A stretch of DNA of 64,000 bases from Eubacterium oxidoreducens (GTDB lineage Bacteria; Bacillota; Clostridia; Lachnospirales; Lachnospiraceae): contig NZ_FMXR01000006.1 of NCBI RefSeq assembly GCF_900104415.1, forward strand, positions 124,001 through 188,000. Direction: 5' to 3'. This document shows positions 36,236-45,217 of this stretch, piece after piece (positions within the stretch are counted from its first letter, which is position 1; each line of letters starts with the position of its first letter). Both the position numbers and the translations under genes were made by a program. The notes under the pieces are model-generated. The model ran no database searches, was not told where the DNA came from, and saw only the letters and a list, made by a program, of their open reading frames with translations.

Positions 36236-37075
36236 TTAATCTTTCAAAAAATCTTCTAACAAAAAGTCTGTCTGTTCATTTTTTGCAAACAAAGTTCCTG
36301 TATATTCATTGTCAAACAAATGATGCAAACAATTCAAATCATTACTATTTGTAATAATCATATCTGCTCCGGATCTTGTTGCTATCATTGCAGCATTCAG
36401 TTTCGTATGCATACCACCGGTTCCAACTCCGCTTCCTGTCGAATCCTTTCCCATCTGCATAACATCATCATTTAATTCCGGAACATATTCTATCAATCTG
36501 GCATATTCATTTTCTCTTGGATCGTCTGTATACATCCCGTTGATATCGGAAAGCAAAACCAATAAATCTGCATTCACAAGTGTTGCTACTAGTGCAGATA
36601 ATGTATCATTGTCGCCAAATTGCATTTCATATGTTGATACCGTGTCATTTTCATTTACAATCGGTATTACCCCCATCGCAAATAATTCTTCAAATGTATT
36701 ATGTGCATTTTGTCGAGAATTAGGTAAAATCATCGTGTTTTTTGTCATCAACACCTGTGCAACGGTCTGGTTATATTCAGCAAATACTTTTTGATATGTC
36801 ATCATAAGTCTTGCCTGTCCAACCGCGGCGCATGCCTGTTTTTGAGAATTTGAACTCGGTTTATTGGTTAATCCGATTGCCTGTCTTCCAACCGCAATCG
36901 CTCCGGAGGAAACGAGGCATACGTCGATCCCGCTATTTCTCAAATCGCACAATTCACGAACAAGTTTCTCAATCTTGGCAAAATATATATTTCCTGTTTC
37001 TTCATGAGTTAATGAGGAAGAACCGATTTTAACAACTATTCTTTTTTTCTTTTCAATGCATGGTCTTTTTTGCAT
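36236..37075 (-). CDS. proB: Glutamate 5-kinase, short form
   Basis: First step of proline synthesis, glutamate to glutamyl-5-phosphate. The amino acid kinase fold has VVKIGSSSLT near residue 12, LVSSGAIAVG near 54, and the GTGGMHTKLNAA region near 216. At about 279 residues it lacks the C-terminal PUA domain of the E. coli enzyme (about 367), a known variant. ATG 37075 sits 5 nt after AGGTGA. proA is not in the window, and the following gene is miaB. Confidence 0.92.
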   Translation of the reverse strand: MQKRPCIEKKKRIVVKIGSSSLTHEETGNIYFAKIEKLVRELCDLRNSGIDVCLVSSGAIAVGRQAIGLTNKPSSNSQKQACAAVGQARLMMTYQKVFAEYNQTVAQVLMTKNTMILPNSRQNAHNTFEELFAMGVIPIVNENDTVSTYEMQFGDNDTLSALVATLVNADLLVLLSDINGMYTDDPRENEYARLIEYVPELNDDVMQMGKDSTGSGVGTGGMHTKLNAAMIATRSGADMIITNSNDLNCLHHLFDNEYTGTLFAKNEQTDFLLEDFLKD

Positions 37076-37180
37076 AACATTCACCTATCAAATATTATAT
37101 TTAAAATACTTCATTATAATCCCATCTTAAGTAAACCATATTTTACCTTATCACAAACCCTTATAAATTGCATCATTTTG

Positions 37181-37209
37181 TTGCATTTTTTATAGCAAAA
37201 TGGTATTTT
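37181..37209 (+). promoter_or_regulatory. Promoter of the pyridoxamine kinase gene
   Basis: TTGCAT, 17-nt spacer, TATTTT, about 49 nt before the chosen start codon. Confidence 0.5.
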
Positions 37210-37257
37210 TGTAGAAGTAATTAAGACAAACCAACAGAAAGAAGGATGATTTGGCTC

Positions 37258-38094
37258 ATGAACACTAATTGCCATAACCATCAAAAGAAAATTGCATTAA
37301 TTAATGATTATTCGGGATTTGGTCGCTGTTCTATCGCGGTTGCCTTACCTATTATTTCAATGTTAAAAGTACAATGCTGCGCCGTTCCTACCGCTATTTT
37401 ATCAAATCATACCGGATTTGATAGTTATTTCTTTGATGATTATACAGACAACATGGAAGCCTATATTCAAGAATGGGATAAACTAAATCTTACGTTCAAT
37501 GGCATATGCAGTGGTTTTTTAGGCTCAAAAAAACAAATTAAAATTGTCGAGAATTTCATAAAAAAATTCAAGACAGATAATACTATTGTATTAGTCGATC
37601 CTGTTATGGGTGACTATGGCAAACCTTATGCCACGTATACCACAGAAATGTGCAGTGCCATGAAAGAACTTGTGCATTATGCAGATATATTAACCCCCAA
37701 CTTAACAGAAGCCTGCATCTTAACCGACACCCCATACAAAGAACATTGGAAACAAAGTGAACTGAAGACTATGACTGAAAAACTTTTTGATATGGGACCT
37801 CAAAAAATCTGTATTACAGGCATTCCTCAAAGAAGTTTTGTTGCAAATTATTGTTACTGGTCAAAAAAAGAACCTCGTATTATTCGCACACACAAAATCG
37901 GGGATTCACGTTCCGGAACCGGAGATGTCTTTGCAGCTATCCTTGCTGCTGACGCTGTAAATGGCATTGAATTTATTGACTCAGTAAAAAAAGCATCTCG
38001 TTTTATTAAAAAATGTATCGAATGCTCTACCAAATTAAATATACCATTGACAGATGGTGTATGCTTCGAAGAACTACTATATACTCTAAAGTAA
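37258..38094 (+). CDS. Pyridoxamine/pyridoxal kinase
   Basis: PdxK/PdxY-type ribokinase-fold enzyme that phosphorylates B6 vitamers for PLP salvage. The N-terminal KIALINDYSGFGRCSIAVAL is at about residues 11-30. The Asp-rich VDPVMGDYGKPY loop is near 115, and the catalytic aspartate is in SRSGTGDVFAAILAAD near 225. Two starts are possible: ATG 37246 directly abuts AAGG and ATG 37258 lies 12 nt later; I prefer the second. It is followed 10 nt later by the radical SAM gene. Confidence 0.88.
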   Translation: MNTNCHNHQKKIALINDYSGFGRCSIAVALPIISMLKVQCCAVPTAILSNHTGFDSYFFDDYTDNMEAYIQEWDKLNLTFNGICSGFLGSKKQIKIVENFIKKFKTDNTIVLVDPVMGDYGKPYATYTTEMCSAMKELVHYADILTPNLTEACILTDTPYKEHWKQSELKTMTEKLFDMGPQKICITGIPQRSFVANYCYWSKKEPRIIRTHKIGDSRSGTGDVFAAILAADAVNGIEFIDSVKKASRFIKKCIECSTKLNIPLTDGVCFEELLYTLK

Positions 38095-38104
38095 AGGAAA
38101 TAAC

Positions 38105-38710
38105 ATGGAAGAAATCTTATATAAAGTACATAATAATTTATATGTAAATCTCACAAACAAATGTCCTTGCGCATGCACATTTTGCTTAAGACAAAATATG
38201 GATCGGATTGGAGAATCTAATTCTTTATGGCTTGACCATGAGCCATCTTTTGAAGAAGTAAAAGCTGCTTTTGAACAATTTAATCTATCAGCCTATAATG
38301 AGGTTGTATTTTGTGGTTTCGGCGAACCGACAGAAGCTTTAGATGTACTTTTACAAACTGCAAAATTTGTAAAAAACACCTATAAAAAAAAGATTCGTAT
38401 CAATACAAATGGCTTAGGGAATCTTGTAAACAACAAAGATATCACACCTCTTTTCAAAGATTTAATTGATACTGTTTCAATCAGTCTAAACACCTCGAAC
38501 GCTGATGATTATCACAAACTGGTTCAAAGTAAATTTGGGGACTGTTCTTTTAACGAAATGCTAAAATTCGCAGAATCCTGCACAAATTATGTGCCAAACG
38601 TAATACTTACAACTGTTGAAACAACTATATCAAAGGATGATGAAGCTGCCTGTCAAAAGATATGCGACAAAATCGGTGCAACTTATCGAATTCGTCCTTG
38701 GGAAGATTAA
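38105..38710 (+). CDS. TatD-associated radical SAM protein (TIGR04038-like)
   Basis: A short (201 residues) radical SAM protein. The cluster motif is CPCACTFCLRQN at about residues 19-30, with the CxxxCxxC spacing. The GFGEPTEA (GGE-like) motif is near 71, and INTNGLGNLV near 100. The family usually sits beside a TatD nuclease gene, but here it follows a pyridoxamine kinase and precedes a terminator. The substrate is not known. It lacks the additional domains of larger radical SAM enzymes. Confidence 0.82.
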   Translation: MEEILYKVHNNLYVNLTNKCPCACTFCLRQNMDRIGESNSLWLDHEPSFEEVKAAFEQFNLSAYNEVVFCGFGEPTEALDVLLQTAKFVKNTYKKKIRINTNGLGNLVNNKDITPLFKDLIDTVSISLNTSNADDYHKLVQSKFGDCSFNEMLKFAESCTNYVPNVILTTVETTISKDDEAACQKICDKIGATYRIRPWED

Positions 38711-38747
38711 AAAAAACAGCTGCTCACAATGAGCGGCTGTTTTTTTA
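38711..38747. terminator. Bidirectional terminator
   Basis: An 11-bp stem with one G-T wobble (ACAGCTGCTCA/TGAGCGGCTGT) is flanked by A-run and T-run, so it can stop the plus-strand radical SAM gene and the minus-strand rnf operon. Confidence 0.88.
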
Positions 38748-38759
38748 CATCTTGTCTAA

Positions 38760-39551
38760 TTAATAAATGATTTTTTTAGGACACTTCTTTGCACAAAGAC
38801 CACAACCTTTACATAGCTCCTGATCAATATATGCAATATTATCCACAACATGAACTGCATCAAAGTGACAGGATTTTTCGCATAATTTACATCCGATACA
38901 TCCAACCTCACAAGACTGCATAACATCTTTTCCTTTGTCTTTGGAACTACAGTGCACCCTGTATTTTGCCTTATAAGGAACAAGTTCAATTAAATTCTGT
39001 GGGCAGGCTGTTATACATTTCTTACAAGCCTTACACTCTTCTTTATCTACAACTGCAACTCCATTAACGATATGAATCGCATCGAAAGGACACGCATCCA
39101 CACATTCTCCATATCCCAGGCAGCCATAATCACATTTTTTAGGACCGCCACCCGGAACAAATTTCATCATATCACAGCTCTCAACACCGTAATAGTTATA
39201 ATTTATTTTTGCTTTATCGCAATCACCGGCACATTTAACAAAAGCGACCATTTTATCACCGGCCTGTGCTTCGACTCCCATAATTTCGCCAATCTTGGCA
39301 GCTACAGGATCTCCTCCAACCGGACAAGCTGAAATCTCTGCTTCTCCTTTTGCAATTGCTGCAGCAAGACCGGAACATCCAGCAAATCCACAACCACCAC
39401 AGTTGTTACCCGGAAGAACATCAAGTACTGCTTCTTCCTTCGGATCAACTTCAACCTTAAACTTTTCACTGGAAAATCCCAGGAAAAATCCAATGACAAC
39501 ACCTACTACGGCAACAATGATAGCGGCAATAATAACAGCAGTAATACTCAT
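38760..39551 (-). CDS. rnfB: Rnf complex subunit B (iron-sulfur protein)
   Basis: Cytoplasmic-face electron entry subunit of the ferredoxin:NAD+ oxidoreductase. An N-terminal membrane helix (about 1-27) is followed by the CGGCGFAGC cluster motif near residue 50. Ferredoxin-like sites follow: CDYGCLGYGECVDACP, CKACKKCITACP, CIGCKLCEKSCHF and CKGCGLCAKKCP. ATG 39551 (MSITAV) lies 7 nt after AGGAGGG; a TTG two codons earlier is the alternative. It is the last gene of rnfCDGEAB. Confidence 0.96.
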   Translation of the reverse strand: MSITAVIIAAIIVAVVGVVIGFFLGFSSEKFKVEVDPKEEAVLDVLPGNNCGGCGFAGCSGLAAAIAKGEAEISACPVGGDPVAAKIGEIMGVEAQAGDKMVAFVKCAGDCDKAKINYNYYGVESCDMMKFVPGGGPKKCDYGCLGYGECVDACPFDAIHIVNGVAVVDKEECKACKKCITACPQNLIELVPYKAKYRVHCSSKDKGKDVMQSCEVGCIGCKLCEKSCHFDAVHVVDNIAYIDQELCKGCGLCAKKCPKKIIY

Positions 39552-39563
39552 ATTCAAGCCCTC

Positions 39564-40139
39564 CTAAACTACGCCTGACCATCCAAAGAATGCAATTGCC
39601 ATTAGTCCTGAAGTAATCAGAACAATTGCGGATCCTTTGAACGGAGTAGGAACATCATTGTATTCAATTTTTTCACGGATACCGGCAAGAATGACAATTG
39701 CAATCATAAAGCCGATAGCTGTCGCAAAACCACTTATTACACTCACACCAATTCCATAATCCTTTTGAACATTCGTAAGTGCAATACCAAGTACTGCGCA
39801 GTTCGTAGTAATCAAAGGCAGGAATACTCCAAGTGAATTATAAAGTGGCGGCATCTGTTTTCTTAAGAACATTTCTACAAACTGCACAAGTGCAGCAATT
39901 ACCAAAATAAAAACAATAGTCCTTAAATAAACCAGATCAAATGTTTGTAAAATAAATTTATCGATGACACTGGTTACCAGTGAAGCGATTGTAATAACGA
40001 AGATAACGGCTCCTCCCATACCACTGGCTGTTTCTATTTTTTTCGAAACACCAATAAACGGACAAAGGCCAAGGAACTGGCTAAGTACAACGTTATTAAC
40101 AATAGCCGCACTGATGGCTAATAAAATTACGTCTTTCAT
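39564..40139 (-). CDS. rnfA: Rnf complex subunit A
   Basis: Membrane subunit with six helices in 191 residues, homologous to RnfE and NqrE, together forming the ion-translocating core with a shared iron-sulfur site. The N-terminal NNVVLSQFLGLCPFIGVSKK holds the conserved cysteine near residue 26, and TNCAVLGIAL near 108 the second. It lies between rnfE and rnfB. Confidence 0.96.
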   Translation of the reverse strand: MKDVILLAISAAIVNNVVLSQFLGLCPFIGVSKKIETASGMGGAVIFVITIASLVTSVIDKFILQTFDLVYLRTIVFILVIAALVQFVEMFLRKQMPPLYNSLGVFLPLITTNCAVLGIALTNVQKDYGIGVSVISGFATAIGFMIAIVILAGIREKIEYNDVPTPFKGSAIVLITSGLMAIAFFGWSGVV

Positions 40140-40153
40140 CTGTACTAACCCTC

Positions 40154-41005
40154 CTACTTATCAACATCGTCGGCTGTTTTAGTCGACTGCTTATCTGTGT
40201 TATCTGCTTTCTCTTCTACCTTAGTTTCTACCGCTTCTTTTTCAGAAACAGCATTTACCTGAGGCATTTTTTCTTTTGCTTCGAGTTTTTTTGCTTCTGC
40301 TTCTTTTTGCTTTTCTGCAGTAATTCTCTCAGCCTCACCATTTCCTTCAATTGAACCGGCATTTGATGGAAGTGGTTTTCCCTTACGAGCTGCAACAACT
40401 TTAACCTGATTCATAATTGCGACCAGGAATCCTAATACCAAGAATGCCCCTGGCGCCAATACAAAAATTGTAATCGGTGTAAATCCTGCTTTACCGGTTG
40501 CTTCATCCGCAAGTGGAAGAATCTGTGCTCCAAAAAGCTGTCCGGCACCTAAAATCTCACGCACGATTCCGATACAGGTTAAGCCAAATGTAAAACCGAT
40601 TCCCATACCAATTCCGTCAAAAATTGAAATAATTGGGCCATTCTTTGATGCAAATGATTCTGCTCTACCAAGAATAATACAGTTTACAACAATAAGCGGA
40701 ATATAAATTCCAAGTGAAGAATAAAGTGAAGGTACAAATCCTTGCAATAAAAATTGAACTACGGTTACCAATGTAGCAACAACTACAATATATGCCGGTA
40801 CACGAACACGATTCGGAATAATATTACGAAGCAATGAAATAATCAAGTTCGAAAATACCAAAACAACCGTTGTCGATAATCCCATTCCAAGTCCATTAAT
40901 AGCGGAAGTTGTTACCGCCAAAGTCGGACACATACCAAGCATCAATACGAAGGTAGGGTTTTCTGTCAAAAGACCATTCTTTAATCGTTCCACATACTTA
41001 TTCAT
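40154..41005 (-). CDS. rnfE: Rnf complex subunit E with long charged C-terminal tail
   Basis: Six-helix partner of RnfA. Conserved cysteines lie in LMLGMCPTLAVTTSA near residue 27 and VNCIILGRAESFAS near 110. After the last helix (about 205) the protein continues with about 75 charged residues rich in Lys, Glu and Ala, not present in the usual RnfE of about 200-230 residues. ATG 41005 (MNKYVERLK) lies 8 nt after AAGGAGG and overlaps the rnfG stop by 8 nt. Confidence 0.94.
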   Translation of the reverse strand: MNKYVERLKNGLLTENPTFVLMLGMCPTLAVTTSAINGLGMGLSTTVVLVFSNLIISLLRNIIPNRVRVPAYIVVVATLVTVVQFLLQGFVPSLYSSLGIYIPLIVVNCIILGRAESFASKNGPIISIFDGIGMGIGFTFGLTCIGIVREILGAGQLFGAQILPLADEATGKAGFTPITIFVLAPGAFLVLGFLVAIMNQVKVVAARKGKPLPSNAGSIEGNGEAERITAEKQKEAEAKKLEAKEKMPQVNAVSEKEAVETKVEEKADNTDKQSTKTADDVDK

Positions 41006-41618
41006 TTGCACTACCTCCTTGTGTTAATTCAGTATTAAAATATGCAAGACCTGCATCTACTGCATAAGTAACTGCTTTCGATGTAATCGTTGCACCGGAG
41101 ATAGCATTAATTTCATCGTCCGAAGTTGAGCCTGTCTTTGTTACTTCAAAGTATTCGACCTGCTTATTTTCGAACTGCGAATAAAACGCTTCTTCTTTTG
41201 CTTTCATACCAAGACCGGCTGTTTCGCTAATATCGGTAATCGAATATCCATTCAAGGTTCCATCATTAGTAACACCCATGGATAATGTAATATCTCCACC
41301 ATATCCGGCATGAGATGTTACCGTGATCACATAGCCAATCGTATTGCCATCAGCATCCAAAGCTGTTGCAAGTCCTTCGATTTCATCATCCGGAAAATCG
41401 GAAGCTATTACCTTTGTTGCTGCGGTCGTATCAAAGTCTTCCTCTTCTTCAAAAGACTCAGCATCAGCAAATACCGCTTTATACGCTTCTTGCTGGATAT
41501 TATAATTTGCCTGTGCTATAGGCTCTAATGTAATTTCGTGGACGAAACCTAAGAGCAAACCAGCACAAAGCGTAATAATCGTTAAGATCATAGCGTCTTT
41601 TACTACTGCCTTATTCAT
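40998..41618 (-). CDS. rnfG: Rnf complex subunit G (FMN-bearing)
   Basis: Periplasmic-side flavoprotein anchored by an N-terminal helix (about 8-28). The covalent FMN attachment site is the threonine of SGATITSKAV near residue 180, the substrate of ApbE-type flavin transferase; no apbE is present in this window. Length is 206 residues. It overlaps rnfD by 8 nt and rnfE by 8 nt. Confidence 0.95.
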   Translation of the reverse strand: MNKAVVKDAMILTIITLCAGLLLGFVHEITLEPIAQANYNIQQEAYKAVFADAESFEEEEDFDTTAATKVIASDFPDDEIEGLATALDADGNTIGYVITVTSHAGYGGDITLSMGVTNDGTLNGYSITDISETAGLGMKAKEEAFYSQFENKQVEYFEVTKTGSTSDDEINAISGATITSKAVTYAVDAGLAYFNTELTQGGSANE

Positions 41619-42591
41619 TAGCTTTCGCCTCCTTTTTCTTTTTTTCTTTTATTACACCAAATGCATTTGGAATTGTTACTCTCTCAATCAAAGGTACAAG
41701 CATATTCGCAAAAATGATAGAATATGATACACCTTCTGCAGATGCTCCAAACAAACGGAAAATACCGGTCAGACATCCCAGACAGATACCAAATACAATC
41801 TTACCTCTTGGTGTAATCGGTGATGTTACATAATCGGTTGCCATAAAGAATGCACCTAAAATAATACCACCTGAGCAAAGCTCTTCTACAATATAATTTC
41901 CGTCTAAACCGTGTCCGCTAAACAGGATGATAAATACAACAAATGTAATTAAATAAGTTCCCGGGATACGAAGATCAATCACACCCATAGCAAGTAAGAA
42001 AATCGCACCAATAAGCAAACACAATATTGAAGTTTCACCAATTGTACCGGCATGTGTTCCTAAAAACAAGCTCATTGTGTCGTAAGAACCACCGTCTTTA
42101 ATAATCGCCAGTGGAGTTGCTCCGGATACTCCATCATAAGTAAAGCTTGTCATACTTCCCGTAAAGGAAATAAGAAGGAAACAACGAGCTCCAAGTGCCG
42201 GATTCATAAAGTTTTGTCCCAAACCACCAAAGAGCATTTTTACTACAACAATAGCAAACACACCACCAATAACCGCCTGATATACAGGTAAGGTTGACGG
42301 AAGGTTTAATGCAAGCAATAAACCGGTTACCACTGCACTTAAATCACTGATTGTACTTTTTTTATGAACAATCTTTTCAAATATCCACTCTGAAAGAACG
42401 CAAGCTATAATTGTTGCGACAATCAAAAGTAGTGCCCTAGCTCCAAAATTTACAATACCAAAAATCGTTGCCGGAAGAAGTGAAATGATCACATACAGCA
42501 TGATTCGATTGGTAGAAACTTTAGCTCGGACATGCGGTGAAGATGATACATTAAACAAATCACTCACGCTAATCCACCTCTTTCTATCCAA
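41611..42591 (-). CDS. rnfD: Rnf complex subunit D
   Basis: Polytopic membrane subunit (about nine helices, 326 residues) homologous to NqrB. The second FMN site is the threonine of SGATPLAII near residue 162. Conserved stretches SSSPHVRAKVSTNRIM near residue 15 and GGLGQNFMNPALGARCFL near 122 match the family. It follows rnfC without a gap. Confidence 0.96.
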   Translation of the reverse strand: MDRKRWISVSDLFNVSSSPHVRAKVSTNRIMLYVIISLLPATIFGIVNFGARALLLIVATIIACVLSEWIFEKIVHKKSTISDLSAVVTGLLLALNLPSTLPVYQAVIGGVFAIVVVKMLFGGLGQNFMNPALGARCFLLISFTGSMTSFTYDGVSGATPLAIIKDGGSYDTMSLFLGTHAGTIGETSILCLLIGAIFLLAMGVIDLRIPGTYLITFVVFIILFSGHGLDGNYIVEELCSGGIILGAFFMATDYVTSPITPRGKIVFGICLGCLTGIFRLFGASAEGVSYSIIFANMLVPLIERVTIPNAFGVIKEKKKKEAKANE

Positions 42592-43911
42592 TTATTTCTT
42601 TCTCTTGTTAGCAATTACTGTTTTTTTCATGGATTTAATTGACTGTGCGAGACTACGTCTTGCCGGACATATATAACTACAGCTTCCGCATTCTATACAC
42701 TCTAATCCATTCCAGTGTTCAAACATATCTTCAACATGATTTTCGGCAAAATCAGCAAGCCTTGAAGGAACGAGCTGTTCCGGACAGACTTCTACGCATC
42801 TTGCGCAGTTTATACATGCCGTCGTTTCATATTCTGCCACTTCATCTTTTGTAAAGCAAAGCAGTGCCGATGTTGTTTTTGTAGTCGGAATATCCAAACT
42901 AAATAATGAAAATCCCATCATTGGTCCACCAGAAATGATTTTTTCAGGTGTTGATTTGAAGCCACCTGCGGCTTCCACCAATTCTCTATAATTTGTACCA
43001 ATACAGATATTGTAATTAGCCGGATTGACAACAGCATTACCCGTAATTGTTACAATACGATGCATCAAAGGACGACCAAGTTTTACAGCACGATAAATAG
43101 ATACAATTGTATCTACATTGTCCACAATACATCCTGCATCAGCCGGAAGCATTTTCGAATTAATTGCTCTACCAGTTGTTGCATAAATAAGTTGACGTTC
43201 ACCACCTTGTGGATACTTTGTCATAAGAGGCATCACAGACAATCTTGGTTCATCTTTTACAAGTTCTTGCAATTTGGCAATACAATCCGGCTTATTATCT
43301 TCTACACCGAAAATTCCTTTCGCATTGTCAAATAATCGAAGAATAATTTTCATACCTTCTATCAATTTTTCTGGTTCTTCTAGCATTCTTCTGTAATCAG
43401 ATGTCAAATATGGTTCGCATTCTGCGCAATTCGCAATCACATATTCAATCTTATTTGGCTCCTTTGGAGACAATTTAACATGTGTTGGGAATCCTGCGCC
43501 TCCCATACCTACAACTCCAGCTTCTTTGATCTTCCCAATAATGTCTTCTTTGCTTAAAGAATCAAGGTCATGTACTTCCTCAAATTCTACAGCATTAAAC
43601 TGACCATCATTTTCAATGATAATAGAATTAACCATATCTCCAACAACTACCCGACGCGGCTCAATTGCTTTTACTTTACCGGATACTGATGCATAAATTG
43701 GAGCAGATACAAATCCGCTTGCTTCGGCAATCTTTTGTCCTGCCAAAACTTCGTCACCAACTGCAACAATCGGAGTTGCCGGTGCGCCAATATGCTGAGA
43801 TAATGGATATACCATATCACCAGTGGGCAAATAATCAGTTATCGGCTGATCCTTAGATAACTCTTTGCCATCATAAGGATGAGTTCCGCCTTTAAATGTA
43901 CCTAAGCCCAT
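42592..43911 (-). CDS. rnfC: Rnf complex subunit C (NADH-binding side)
   Basis: Peripheral subunit that passes electrons to or from NAD+. A glycine-rich NADH/FMN region is near residue 132 (GVVGMGGAGFPTHVKL). Two [4Fe-4S] sites lie near the C-terminus, CINCARCVEVCPEQLVP and CIECGSCSYICPARRSL, at about 367 and 406. With the other five genes it forms the typical clostridial Rnf operon, here without a following gene for a ferredoxin. Confidence 0.97.
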   Translation of the reverse strand: MGLGTFKGGTHPYDGKELSKDQPITDYLPTGDMVYPLSQHIGAPATPIVAVGDEVLAGQKIAEASGFVSAPIYASVSGKVKAIEPRRVVVGDMVNSIIIENDGQFNAVEFEEVHDLDSLSKEDIIGKIKEAGVVGMGGAGFPTHVKLSPKEPNKIEYVIANCAECEPYLTSDYRRMLEEPEKLIEGMKIILRLFDNAKGIFGVEDNKPDCIAKLQELVKDEPRLSVMPLMTKYPQGGERQLIYATTGRAINSKMLPADAGCIVDNVDTIVSIYRAVKLGRPLMHRIVTITGNAVVNPANYNICIGTNYRELVEAAGGFKSTPEKIISGGPMMGFSLFSLDIPTTKTTSALLCFTKDEVAEYETTACINCARCVEVCPEQLVPSRLADFAENHVEDMFEHWNGLECIECGSCSYICPARRSLAQSIKSMKKTVIANKRKK

Positions 43912-43954
43912 AAGTTTTCCCCGCTTTCTTAATTATTTTTTGCAATCAATTAAA

Positions 43955-43983
43955 ATTATATCACATTGTTTTATCCTATTGTA
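43955..43983 (-). promoter_or_regulatory. Promoter of the rnf operon
   Basis: Minus-strand perfect TATAAT with a 17-nt spacer to a weak TACAAT -35 box, about 44 nt before rnfC. Confidence 0.5.
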
Positions 43984-44018
43984 TACTAATTTTGAAAACT
44001 TTTTAACAATCTTTTTAG

Positions 44019-44047
44019 TTTCTTTTCATCAAATTTCATAATATAAT
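44019..44047 (+). promoter_or_regulatory. Promoter of the YprB-like gene
   Basis: TTTCTT, 17-nt spacer, TATAAT, 40 nt before the start. It is divergent from the rnf promoter in a 176-nt gap that otherwise shows nothing. Confidence 0.5.
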
Positions 44048-44087
44048 ATGTATTATCAAGATTAATTTTAGTTCGGAGTGACAAACT

Positions 44088-45176
44088 ATGAAGATTTTTC
44101 AGTCAAAAAAGGAAATTCCACACAAAATTGACTTTTTTTCAAAACATTTTTTTAACAATCCTTTGTTCTACGACATTGAAACAACCGGATTTTCAAGAGA
44201 CTTTCATATGATATACATGATTGGAATCGGGAAACTCGTTAATGAAACTATTGTTTCTACACATTTTCTTGCCGAAACCAAAGAAGATGAAGTATCCATT
44301 ATCAAATCTTTTTTTGATGCTTTGTCAGATTCTGATTTGCTGATTTCTTATAACGGCAAACGTTTTGATTTACCATTTATTATTGCACGCGCACAAAAAC
44401 ACAGCCTTTCTCTCCCACTAATATTCCCGGAAGAATTGGACATCTATCTAGAAGCCAAACCACTCTTTCGCCTTTTACCGACACCTGACCAAAAATTAAA
44501 AACAATGGAACATTATCTGCATATCACCAGAAATGACAAGATGACCGGCGGCGAATTGATCACGGTTTTTCAATCTTATTTGAACACGCATGATGCAGAA
44601 AGTGAAACGCTATTGCTTAAGCATAATACCGAAGATATCCTAAATCTACCCGAACTTATGCAACTTCTATCCATCAAAGAAATATTATCCTTTGAGCATC
44701 TTTCAAATTTCAATTATTCTATCGAAGAATTTACCGGAGCAAATGGCAATCCCTGCAAAGAATTAGCCTTAAGTTATAACCACTCCTGTACCATAACGAA
44801 TTCTTTTATTTTTTATTGTGATCAATTCTTTATCAGAATTGATCCGTCAAAGATACGGATTCAAATTCCAATCAAAACCGGAAATATGCTTTATTTTTAT
44901 GATAATTATAAAGACTATTATTATCTTCCCGAAGAAGACCGCGCTATTCACAAATCCGTAGCATCGTTTCTACCTAAAGAACTTAGGCAAAAAGCAAAGG
45001 CTTCTAACTGCTACCAAAAATACGAAGGAGATTTTTTGCCTAATCCAAACAACATATTTTCCCCTTCATTTAAACAATCTTACAAAAGCAAGGATTCTTT
45101 TCTTGCGCTTGATCAATCCAAGGATTATCTCTTGTCTCATATAAAAAAATACTTGCAAACACTTCTCACGCTATAA
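44088..45176 (+). CDS. YprB-like ribonuclease H-fold nuclease
   Basis: A DEDD-type 3'-5' exonuclease-like protein of the YprB group; its target is unknown. The first acidic motif is FYDIETTGFSRDF near residue 33, the second is NGKRFDLPFI near 90, and the third is LLKHNTEDILNLPELM near 184, together giving D-E, D and D. The C-terminal half is less conserved. It is a stand-alone unit of 362 residues, without the TPR domain seen in some homologues. Confidence 0.82.
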   Translation: MKIFQSKKEIPHKIDFFSKHFFNNPLFYDIETTGFSRDFHMIYMIGIGKLVNETIVSTHFLAETKEDEVSIIKSFFDALSDSDLLISYNGKRFDLPFIIARAQKHSLSLPLIFPEELDIYLEAKPLFRLLPTPDQKLKTMEHYLHITRNDKMTGGELITVFQSYLNTHDAESETLLLKHNTEDILNLPELMQLLSIKEILSFEHLSNFNYSIEEFTGANGNPCKELALSYNHSCTITNSFIFYCDQFFIRIDPSKIRIQIPIKTGNMLYFYDNYKDYYYLPEEDRAIHKSVASFLPKELRQKAKASNCYQKYEGDFLPNPNNIFSPSFKQSYKSKDSFLALDQSKDYLLSHIKKYLQTLLTL

Positions 45177-45210
45177 AAAAAAGAACCGAATCAAATCGGT
45201 TCTTTTTAAT
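45175..45210. terminator. Bidirectional terminator
   Basis: An 8-bp stem (AGAACCGA/TCGGTTCT) extended by A-T pairs, with A-run and T-run flanks, lies between converging YprB and cheR genes. Confidence 0.88.
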
Positions 45211-45217
45211 CTCATAA

